Shown piece after piece: positions 16,631-24,289 of a DNA stretch of 64,000 bases. Both the position numbers and the translations under genes were made by a program. The stretch lies in contig CAZOGC010000002.1 in the NCBI GenBank assembly GCA_964579505.1, forward strand, positions 62,001-126,000, read 5' to 3'. This DNA is from JAJYSO01 sp964579505. Its GTDB lineage: Bacteria; Bacteroidota; Bacteroidia; Flavobacteriales; Flavobacteriaceae. The notes below the pieces were generated by a model. The model had not been told where the DNA came from. It was given only the letters and a program-made list of their open reading frames with translations, and searched no databases. The number at the start of each line of letters is the position of its first letter. Within the stretch, counting starts at the first letter, position 1.

Positions 16631-16744
16631 TTGTTGTCTATGAGATGTCTCTGTGTAACTCCCAAATATACGCAACTCTTTAGAATATTAATACCCCTAT
16701 AAACATTTCAAAAATAGTTGTATAATTATTTACACAATCAGACG

Positions 16745-16773
16745 TTATTAAGGCAGAGATTCTTTTATCTTTG
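16745..16773 (+). promoter_or_regulatory. Candidate flavobacterial promoter of the TPR operon
   Basis: TATCTTTG at 16766-16773 matches the -7 consensus TAnnTTTG exactly. TTA at 16745-16747 is one base off the -33 TTG, with 18 bases between. The position, 25 bases before the ATG at 16798, supports that start over the TTG at 16771, which falls inside the -7 element. Confidence 0.6.
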
Positions 16774-16797
16774 AAAATCAATCAAAAATTACTGCAT

Positions 16798-19700
16798 ATG
16801 CTTCAGCGAACAGGCATTTTTCTCTTTATAAGTCTTTTTTGCTGCCTATCGGCTTTTCCACAGCAATCTGCTGTATATACTTCAGACTACGCTCAATATC
16901 AACACGGTATTAAATTGTATAGACAGCATCAATACGCCGCTGCGCAGCGCATTTTTAAACAGGTACACCAGCATACTCATGCCCTCAACCTAAAGGCAGA
17001 AACGGCTTATTATTCGGCTATTTCAGCCGTGCGTTTACAGCAACCTGACGCCGAAAAACAGATGAGAGATTTTGTAGAAGACTATCCGGAGAGTCCACGA
17101 CGCAATTCGGCCTACACTAACGTAGCGCAGTTTTATTTTAAAAGTGGGCAATATGCTGAAGCCCGCAAATGGTATCAAAAAGTAAACCCGTATGGCTTAA
17201 CCGCTTCTGAAAAACCTGAATACAATTTTAACCGGGGCTATACCGCTTTTAAAACACAGCATCCTAAACAGGCTAAACATTATTTTACACAGGTTAAAAA
17301 CGACGCTAAATACGGGTCGCAAGCCAATTATTATTTAGGTTTTTTGGCTTATAAAAATAATAATTACCAAGAAGCAAAAGACCTTTTTGCCGATGTAGAT
17401 CAAAAAGACCAAGTAAATAAAAAGGTTTCTTATTTTCAGAGCAATATCAGCTTTAAATCGGGTAATTTTAAAAAAGCGATTGCCGAAGCACAAAAGCAAT
17501 TACCTCGCTCTACCCGGCACGAACAATCAGAATTGCATAAAATTATAGGCGAGAGTTATTTTAATTTAAAAGAATATGCCAAGGCTATTCCTCATCTCGA
17601 AAAATATAACGGAAAACGCGGCCGTTGGAGCAATACGGACTACTACCAACTGGGCTATGCATATTATAAAACCGGCAACTACACCAAAGCCATCGCCGAA
17701 TTTAATAAGATTATTAACGGGCAGAATGCCGTGGCACAAAACGCGTATTATCACTTAGCAGAATGCTACATCAAACTACAACAAAAACAACCGGCACTCA
17801 ACGCTTTTAAAAAGGCATCTGAAATGAATTTTGATGCTACTATTAAAGAAGATGCGGCACTAAATTATGCCAAGTTGAGCTATGATATTGGCAACAGCTA
17901 TAAAAGTGTGCCGGAAGTGTTGACGCAATTTTTAAAGGAGTATCCTAATTCTCCGGCTCGCAGTGAGATAAAATCGCTTCTGGTAAATTCATACATTACC
18001 TCAAAAAACTACAAAAAAGCCATGACCTTGTTGGCACATAACCCTTCTTTTCACAATCAAACTGTTTTGCAAAAAGTGGCTTTCTTAAGGGGTTTAGAGT
18101 TGTATAGAAGCGGTGATTATACCCAAGCGCTCGCCCTCTTTAAAAAATCGATTGCGCAGCACAAAGCTCCTGTTTTTACCGCCAGAGCCACCTATTGGGC
18201 TGCCGAATGCAGCTATAATTTAGGTGATTTTCAAAAAGCATTAATTGGGTATAAACAATTTAAAGGAATGGCTGCCGCTCAGCGTACTCCGGAAATAGAA
18301 GCCATAAACTACAACATTGGCTATGCTTATTTTAATCAGAAAAAATACCGCGAAGCTCTTCAAAACTTCAAAGCTTATACCCAACAATCCGGTGTTTCTT
18401 CTACGCAAAAAAACGATGCCTACTTACGCATGGGCGATAGTTATTTTGCCCTAAGCGATTACTGGCATGCTATGGAAGAATACAACCAAGCTATTGCTAT
18501 GAAAAACGTAAATAGCGATTATGCTTACTATCAAAAAGCGATTAGCTATGGCTTTGTAAATAGAAATAAACGTAAAATAGAAGACCTAAACGCCTTCTTA
18601 AAACGCTTTCCTAATTCTATCTATAAAGATGATGCGTTATATCAGTTAGGAAATACCTACTTAGCCGAAAACCAATCGCAAAAAGCCTTGCAAACGTACA
18701 CCAAGATTGTAAACAACATGCCTAACAGCAACTATGTGGCACGCGCCATGATGAAACAAGGGCTTATTTATTACAACACCAACCAAAACACACAAGCCTT
18801 GGCTAAATTTAAAGCCGTAGCAGCCAAATTTCCACGCTCTAAAGAGGCCAACCAAGCGGTGCGTTCTGCCCGAAACATTTATGTAGACAACGGCAATATA
18901 GATGCCTATGCCAAATGGGTAAAAACGTTAGGTTATGTAAATCTAGCCGATAACGATATTGACAACGCCACCTTTGAGTCGGCCGCCAATCAACTTGTTG
19001 ATCAAAATGCAGATCGCGCCATTAAAGGTTTTGAAAAATACCTTTCTAAGTTTCCTGACGGAGCGCATGCCTTATCGGCGCACTTTAAACTAGGTCAACT
19101 CTTTGTAGAGAAAAATGATTTAGCTTCTGCTGAAGCTCAATTTATTTATGTAACTGAGCAACCGCGCAACCAGTTTACTGAGAAATCTTTAGGTCAATTG
19201 GCGCGTATTTACTTACAAAATAAAGCTTACGCCAAAGCCACTCCTGTTTTACAGCGATTAGAAAAAGAAGCGAGCCTACAAAAAGACATCACCTTTGCAC
19301 AGTCTAACTTGATGAAGGCTTATTATAAACAGCAAAATTATCCGCAAACCGTGGCGTATGCAGAAAAGGTATTGGCCAATGCCAAAGCCGGAAACCAAGC
19401 CAAAAGTGATGCGCATATCTTTATTGCTCGTTCTGCCATAAAAACCGGCCAAGAAGAGAAAGCCAAAGAAGCGTATGCACAAGTGGCTAAAATGGCACAA
19501 GGCGAATTGGCTGCCGAAGCCCACTATTACGACGCGTATTTTAAACGAAAAGCGAAAGACTACAAAGCCTCTAACCAAGCCATACAAGTGCTGACTGAGA
19601 ATTATTCGGGCTATAAAGAATGGGGCGTAAAAGGGTTATTGTTAATGGCTCAAAATTTTTACGATTTAGACCAAGCTTTTCAAGCCACTTATATCTTGCA

Positions 19701-19839
19701 AAATATTATCGATAACTTTAAAGATTATCCCACAGTAGTAACCCAAGCTAAAAGTGAATTAAAGCGAATCAAAACAGCTGAGGCTAAAACCAATTCGTCT
19801 ATTCACATAGAAAAAAATAGTGATACTACTTCAAAATAA
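16798..19839 (+). CDS. Large exported TPR-repeat protein
   Basis: A protein of 1013 residues with a signal peptide (GIFLFISLFCCLSAFPQQ), followed by tandem tetratricopeptide repeats over nearly its whole length. The recurring pattern is Y-x-L-G-x-A-Y-Y-K-x-G-x-Y-x-K-A with about 34-36-residue spacing; I count well over 15 units. Such exported TPR proteins act as periplasmic scaffolds for envelope complexes. The gene is followed after 15 bases by an outer-membrane barrel protein and then a CYTH protein, forming a likely three-gene operon in which the TPR protein may assemble with the barrel. I chose the ATG at 16798 because the upstream TTG lies in a probable promoter element. Confidence 0.85.
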   Translation: MLQRTGIFLFISLFCCLSAFPQQSAVYTSDYAQYQHGIKLYRQHQYAAAQRIFKQVHQHTHALNLKAETAYYSAISAVRLQQPDAEKQMRDFVEDYPESPRRNSAYTNVAQFYFKSGQYAEARKWYQKVNPYGLTASEKPEYNFNRGYTAFKTQHPKQAKHYFTQVKNDAKYGSQANYYLGFLAYKNNNYQEAKDLFADVDQKDQVNKKVSYFQSNISFKSGNFKKAIAEAQKQLPRSTRHEQSELHKIIGESYFNLKEYAKAIPHLEKYNGKRGRWSNTDYYQLGYAYYKTGNYTKAIAEFNKIINGQNAVAQNAYYHLAECYIKLQQKQPALNAFKKASEMNFDATIKEDAALNYAKLSYDIGNSYKSVPEVLTQFLKEYPNSPARSEIKSLLVNSYITSKNYKKAMTLLAHNPSFHNQTVLQKVAFLRGLELYRSGDYTQALALFKKSIAQHKAPVFTARATYWAAECSYNLGDFQKALIGYKQFKGMAAAQRTPEIEAINYNIGYAYFNQKKYREALQNFKAYTQQSGVSSTQKNDAYLRMGDSYFALSDYWHAMEEYNQAIAMKNVNSDYAYYQKAISYGFVNRNKRKIEDLNAFLKRFPNSIYKDDALYQLGNTYLAENQSQKALQTYTKIVNNMPNSNYVARAMMKQGLIYYNTNQNTQALAKFKAVAAKFPRSKEANQAVRSARNIYVDNGNIDAYAKWVKTLGYVNLADNDIDNATFESAANQLVDQNADRAIKGFEKYLSKFPDGAHALSAHFKLGQLFVEKNDLASAEAQFIYVTEQPRNQFTEKSLGQLARIYLQNKAYAKATPVLQRLEKEASLQKDITFAQSNLMKAYYKQQNYPQTVAYAEKVLANAKAGNQAKSDAHIFIARSAIKTGQEEKAKEAYAQVAKMAQGELAAEAHYYDAYFKRKAKDYKASNQAIQVLTENYSGYKEWGVKGLLLMAQNFYDLDQAFQATYILQNIIDNFKDYPTVVTQAKSELKRIKTAEAKTNSSIHIEKNSDTTSK

Positions 19840-19854
19840 AAGAAATCATCTCGC

Positions 19855-21594
19855 ATGAAAACATCACCAATTGCTATACCTACTGCCGTAAAAAACATCG
19901 TTTTGTTGTTTTCTGTTCTCTGTTCAGGCGCTATTTATGCACAACAACAAGACACCACAGATAACAGCCAAATAGAAACCGAAAAACTGATTATTGTAAA
20001 AACCTATTCGCCTACGGTAAGCGATGCGGTTAAACTCAAACAAAACCCCGATAAAAAAATAGACACTTCTTTATTAAAAAAGAAGAGGGTAAACTATCCT
20101 ATTATTTCGATACCGGTGGCCTCTACTTTTGTGCCGGAAAAAGGAAACGCTGTAGGGCTTACCCTTCAGCCACATTCTGATTTATACAATAACTATGCGG
20201 CTCTAGGCATTGGTAATTATACCAATATTTTAGCCGAATTTTACAGCAATATTAAGGTAGCCGATAAACAAGGGTTACACATTGGGCTTAATCACCACTC
20301 ATCACAAGGAGGGATAAAAGAAGCCCAACTAGACGATAAGTTTTACGACACGCGTTTTAATTTTGGGTACGACAGTCAATCAGAGTCCCTTTATTGGACC
20401 ATCAACCTAGGGTTTCAACACCAGCTATACAACTGGTATGGGGTTCCTAATGGGTTAACCGCTACACAATTGGCAGCTATCAACCCCAAACACAATTACA
20501 CCACCATTGCCTTAAACAGCTCGTTAGAGTTTAACCACAGTGTTTTAGACAAAATTTCGGCTACTTATCGTCATTTTGGAGACGATTTTAACGGTAGCGA
20601 AAACCATGTTGTTGTTAAACCTCGTTTTCAATTTGCTGTAGGCAAAGAAACTATTCAGGCTGATATTACCGCTGATTACCTCAACGGAAAGTTTGATCCT
20701 ATAGCTATTAACGGGCAGTATGGCTGGTTAAACTTAGGCATTCATCCCAGCTTAAATTTTGAGCGAAACCAATGGACCCTAAACGTAGGAGCCGAAGTGG
20801 TGTATTCTTCTAATACCGAAATCAGTAAAAATGACGTTTATGTATATCCGGAAGTAAAAGGAAGTCTTCGAGTAGCCGGAGATTATTTTACTTTATATGC
20901 CGGTATTGACGGTGGATTACAACAAAACACCTATTACAACTTTGCGCAAAACAACCCTTATGTAGCACCCGATTTGGCCATTGTTCCTACCAACACCAAA
21001 TACCATGTATATTTTGGGGCAAAAGGAAAATTTACCGAAGATTTGCACTACGATTTACACGCCGGTTATCAAAACCAAGAAAATAAAGCTTTGTACACCC
21101 TTTATTCTTTAATGGGGCCTGTAATAACATCCTCTTCATATGAGCATAACAATGCCTTTAAAGTAGAGTATGACAACGTAAAAACCTTTTTAATTCACGG
21201 AGCATTAACCTACGGTGTAAACAAAGATTTCAACATTGGCGTAAACGCTACTTACTACAACTACGCTACAGAAACACAACCAGAAGCCTGGAACTTACCC
21301 AACTTTAAAGCGGCTGTAAACGCTGCCTACCAAATAACCAAAAAATGGTCTGCCAGCGCCGATTTATTTTTTGTAGGAGAACGAAAAGACCGGACGTTTA
21401 GCGGTATTACTCCACCTGTCATCGTAGACTTAGACAGTTATGTTGATGCCAACATGCGTATCAATTTTCAGCTAACTGACCAACTTGGCTTCTTTCTTCG
21501 CGGCAATAACTTATTCAACGATAATTACCACCGTTGGGCAAACTATCCGGTGCAAGGGGCACAAGGTATGCTAGGAGTAAGTTACCAATTCTAA
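19855..21594 (+). CDS. Outer-membrane beta-barrel protein (plug-less, TonB-receptor-like)
   Basis: A 579-residue protein with a signal peptide ending in GAIYAQQQ, a short periplasmic N-terminal region containing LIIVKTYSPTVSDAVKLK, and then a beta-barrel of alternating aromatic and hydrophobic strands up to the terminal MLGVSYQF (C-terminal Phe, as needed for BAM insertion). NNLFNDNYHRWANYPVQGAQG near the end is like the last strands of TonB-dependent receptors, but no plug domain is present and the length is short for a full receptor. Flavobacterial genomes often carry this gene directly after a long TPR gene, as here (15-base gap). The transported substrate is unknown. Confidence 0.8.
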   Translation: MKTSPIAIPTAVKNIVLLFSVLCSGAIYAQQQDTTDNSQIETEKLIIVKTYSPTVSDAVKLKQNPDKKIDTSLLKKKRVNYPIISIPVASTFVPEKGNAVGLTLQPHSDLYNNYAALGIGNYTNILAEFYSNIKVADKQGLHIGLNHHSSQGGIKEAQLDDKFYDTRFNFGYDSQSESLYWTINLGFQHQLYNWYGVPNGLTATQLAAINPKHNYTTIALNSSLEFNHSVLDKISATYRHFGDDFNGSENHVVVKPRFQFAVGKETIQADITADYLNGKFDPIAINGQYGWLNLGIHPSLNFERNQWTLNVGAEVVYSSNTEISKNDVYVYPEVKGSLRVAGDYFTLYAGIDGGLQQNTYYNFAQNNPYVAPDLAIVPTNTKYHVYFGAKGKFTEDLHYDLHAGYQNQENKALYTLYSLMGPVITSSSYEHNNAFKVEYDNVKTFLIHGALTYGVNKDFNIGVNATYYNYATETQPEAWNLPNFKAAVNAAYQITKKWSASADLFFVGERKDRTFSGITPPVIVDLDSYVDANMRINFQLTDQLGFFLRGNNLFNDNYHRWANYPVQGAQGMLGVSYQF

Positions 21595-21604
21595 TCACCC
21601 TTAA

Positions 21605-22090
21605 ATGAGTCTTTCTTCTTTACAAGAAATAGAACGAAAATTTTTAGTTCAATCTAGCGCGTATAAAGCAAAAGCACATAAAACCTATCGCATTGCTCAA
21701 GGATATTTAAACACCAATCCTAACCGAAATGTACGGGTACGCATTATGGGCTCCCAAGGATTTATAACTATTAAAGGGGCTTCTTCTCAAAAAGGAACAA
21801 CGCGCTTTGAGTGGGAAAAAGAAATTTTAGTCAGCGAGGCCGAAGCTTTACTAGCTTTGTGTGAGCAACCGCTAATTGAAAAGATTAGACACTTGGTGCA
21901 CTATAAAAATCATTTGTTTGAGGTAGATGAATTTTTAGGCGATAACCAAGGTCTTGTAGTAGCCGAAATAGAATTAACAGCGGCTGAAGAATTTTTTGAA
22001 AAACCAACTTGGTTGGGAAAAGAGGTTACTGGAGATTCCAACTATTATAACGCTCAACTAAGCAAACATCCGTTTAAAAATTGGCCCTAA
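21605..22090 (+). CDS. CYTH domain protein (triphosphate tunnel metalloenzyme family)
   Basis: The 161-residue protein has the ExExK-type signature EIERKFLV near the N-terminus and the alternating charged strands VRVRIMGSQGFITIKG, FEWEKEI and FEVDEFLG expected of the tunnel fold that holds an inorganic or organic triphosphate with Mg2+. Bacterial relatives hydrolyse tripolyphosphate or thiamine triphosphate, or have an adenylate-cyclase-like origin; which applies here is not known. It is cytoplasmic. It lies ten bases after the barrel gene, as the last gene of the TPR-barrel operon, which puts a cytoplasmic phosphate enzyme beside two envelope proteins. Confidence 0.88.
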   Translation: MSLSSLQEIERKFLVQSSAYKAKAHKTYRIAQGYLNTNPNRNVRVRIMGSQGFITIKGASSQKGTTRFEWEKEILVSEAEALLALCEQPLIEKIRHLVHYKNHLFEVDEFLGDNQGLVVAEIELTAAEEFFEKPTWLGKEVTGDSNYYNAQLSKHPFKNWP

Positions 22091-22186
22091 AACGACTATG
22101 CAAACGCGCACCTTGTTAATCTCTCATAAAGAACTATCAAAAAAATAAAATTACTTCTTACTTTAGCCCTAAAGAGAAAATAGTTT

Positions 22187-23350
22187 ATGAAATCAACCAT
22201 TCTGGTAATTGAAGATGAAGCGGCTATTCGTCGCGTCTTAAAAAATATTCTAACCGAAGAGAACAAAAACTACCAAGTAGAAGAAGCCGAAGAGGGGCTC
22301 TCCGGGATGGAAAAAATAAAAACCACCGACTATGATTTGGTGTTGTGTGATATTAAAATGCCCAAAATGGACGGAATGGAGGTACTAGCTGCCACCATGA
22401 AAATTAAACCCGATATTCCGGTAGTAATGATTTCAGGTCACGGCGATTTAGAAACGGCCGTAGAGTGTATGAAAATGGGTGCCTTTGATTATATCTCTAA
22501 ACCCCCCGATTTAAATCGGCTGCTCAACACCGTACGCAACGCACTAGACCGCAAAAAATTGGTGGTTGAAAACAAACGACTAAAGAAAAAGGTGAGCAAA
22601 AATTACGAAATGATTGGTAACTCACCCAAGATAAACGACATTAAAGATATTATTGAAAAAGTAGCGCCTACCGAAGCACGTGTACTCATTACTGGAGAAA
22701 ATGGAACCGGAAAAGAGCTGGTAGCCCATTGGTTGCATGAAAAAAGCGTACGCGCCAAAGGCCCCTTAATTGAGGTGAATTGTGCCGCTATCCCTCCAGA
22801 ATTAATTGAAAGCGAATTGTTTGGCCATGTAAAAGGAGCTTTTACCTCTGCCAATAAAGACCGCATAGGAAAATTTGAAAACGCAGAAGGTGGCACCATT
22901 TTTCTAGACGAAATTGGTGACATGAGTTTGGCAGCACAAGCCAAAGTTTTACGAGTACTCGAAGAACACAAAATTCAACGAGTGGGAAGCAGTAAATCTA
23001 AAACCATAGATGTACGTGTTTTGGCTGCTACCAATAAAGACCTTAAAAAAGAAATTGAAGCCAAAAAGTTTAGAGAAGACCTCTACCACAGGTTGGCCGT
23101 CATTTTAGTGCACGTACCCGCTCTTCAAGACCGACGAGATGATATTCCGGCACTAATCGAGTATTTTGCGCAGAAAATAGCCACAGAGCAAGGCATTGCT
23201 CCTAAAAAATTTGCCTCGGAAGCTATTAAAATATTAAAAAAGAAAGCTTGGCCCGGCAATATTAGAGAGCTGCGAAATGTAGTAGAACGCCTTATCATCT
23301 TAGGAAAAGAAACAATAGATAAAGAAGATGTTGAGCACTACGCGAGTTAA
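22187..23350 (+). CDS. Sigma-54-type response regulator without a DNA-binding domain
   Basis: A 387-residue regulator with an N-terminal receiver domain (residues 4-118; phosphoacceptor Asp55 in LCDIKMPKMDG) and an AAA+ sigma-54 interaction domain (about 142-375). The Walker A GENGTGKE is at 170-177, the sigma-54-contacting loop GAFTSA at 217-222, then GTIFLDEIGDM as Walker B and WPGNIRELRN as sensor II. The protein stops 20 residues after this, so the usual C-terminal Fis-type helix-turn-helix is missing. It could activate sigma-54 from solution or through a partner. No histidine kinase is adjacent. It lies 96 bases after the CYTH gene and is probably separately expressed. Confidence 0.9.
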   Translation: MKSTILVIEDEAAIRRVLKNILTEENKNYQVEEAEEGLSGMEKIKTTDYDLVLCDIKMPKMDGMEVLAATMKIKPDIPVVMISGHGDLETAVECMKMGAFDYISKPPDLNRLLNTVRNALDRKKLVVENKRLKKKVSKNYEMIGNSPKINDIKDIIEKVAPTEARVLITGENGTGKELVAHWLHEKSVRAKGPLIEVNCAAIPPELIESELFGHVKGAFTSANKDRIGKFENAEGGTIFLDEIGDMSLAAQAKVLRVLEEHKIQRVGSSKSKTIDVRVLAATNKDLKKEIEAKKFREDLYHRLAVILVHVPALQDRRDDIPALIEYFAQKIATEQGIAPKKFASEAIKILKKKAWPGNIRELRNVVERLIILGKETIDKEDVEHYAS

Positions 23351-23364
23351 AATACGCTAGAAAA

Positions 23365-23958
23365 TTATTTTGAAGCTTTATAGCTTTGTGGAATATACCG
23401 CAAAAACCACATTGTACTGCCATTAGACTGCTCCCAGGTATGAAAGTTTTCAAATTTATAACGCTGGTAAACTACCGCATTTTTTCGAATACGAGTCTCT
23501 GCGTATATAGGTAAGCCCTCCCGTTCACTAATTGCTAAAAACTTATCTTTCATTTCGGAGGCAATCTGCGTGCCGGCGCCGCGATCGTCTTTCACAATCC
23601 CCCAAAACCAAGCGTATAAATAATCACCCTCTTTAGGGCGTTGATTCGCTATATACTTTTGTTTCTTTAATATTTTAAGGGCGTTTTTAATTCCGGTTAC
23701 GTGATTTACCAGCGCTAATTCTGAACGTATCTCTTTCCAAAAATTTTTGTCTTTGGCATTTGTTTTAAATAAAATGGCAATTCCGAGACCATCTTTTCCT
23801 AACACTAACGCATCTTTAGCAATGGCTTTTTCTACCATATGTGTAGCTAGATAAACAAAACGTTTATCGCGATTTTCTCCTTTCTTGACAATATCTTGGG
23901 CAGAAGGAGTTTCTTTTAGAATATCGGCTACCCGACGGATGATTAGTTCTTTGTCCAA
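23365..23958 (-). CDS. GNAT-type acetyltransferase-like protein
   Basis: A 197-residue cytoplasmic protein. Residues about 125-165 have the acetyl-CoA-binding pattern VKDDRGAGTQIASEMKDKFL followed by LPIYAETRIRKNAVVYQRYKFE, which is the alpha3 / beta4 / alpha4 core of GNAT enzymes. The N-terminal half (ADILKETPSAQDIVKKGENRD) is less typical of the fold and seems lineage-specific. The substrate is unknown. The gene converges on the response regulator, whose stop is 15 bases away, and has no co-directional neighbour. Upstream is the long AT-rich leader of the polysaccharide locus. Confidence 0.75.
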   Translation of the reverse strand: MDKELIIRRVADILKETPSAQDIVKKGENRDKRFVYLATHMVEKAIAKDALVLGKDGLGIAILFKTNAKDKNFWKEIRSELALVNHVTGIKNALKILKKQKYIANQRPKEGDYLYAWFWGIVKDDRGAGTQIASEMKDKFLAISEREGLPIYAETRIRKNAVVYQRYKFENFHTWEQSNGSTMWFLRYIPQSYKASK

Positions 23959-24289
23959 ATTAACAAATTTAGGGGGACTAAATTACGAAAAATTGAGGAA
24001 TCATTTCAGATTTATTTTTGAAATACATGGCTATCTTACACACAAACAAGTTCCTTTTGCTCTTATTTTTGTTATAAAGAATATACAAAATTATACCAAT
24101 ATAACAAACATATACCTTAAAAAACAATATTATAAAAAGGATATTGATACACTTATATCGTTAAAATAACTTTTTTAATTATGTTTTAACATTAATGTTG
24201 ACTAAAGTAAATATTATAATTTAACATTCATAACTAAACATGTTATTGTTTTTATTCCCAAATTAGCTACTTCATTAAATGGCAAAACT
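23959..24289. other. 331-bp AT-rich upstream region of the first susC
   Basis: No gene. It contains ATACCTTAAAAAA (24112-24124), identical to a stretch before the second susC (32708-32720), and a perfect 12-base palindrome AACATTAATGTT (24188-24199) whose right part, with the following bases, also resembles the sequence before the second susC. Probable promoter and operator region of the polysaccharide locus. Confidence 0.5.

Noticed and set aside
6437..16680. Calling the array a classical integron
   Set aside because: No integrase gene lies in the window and the spacer ends do not match the RYYYAAC / GTTRRRY attC consensus, so only 'cassette-like' is claimed.
16771..16797. TTG start codon at 16771 for the TPR protein
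   Set aside because: The TTG is part of a probable TATCTTTG promoter core; the ATG at 16798 gives a normal signal peptide.
23885..24169. 94-codon frame overlapping the start of the GNAT gene and the susC leader
   Set aside because: Overlaps a real gene on the other strand and is made of AT-rich leader sequence.
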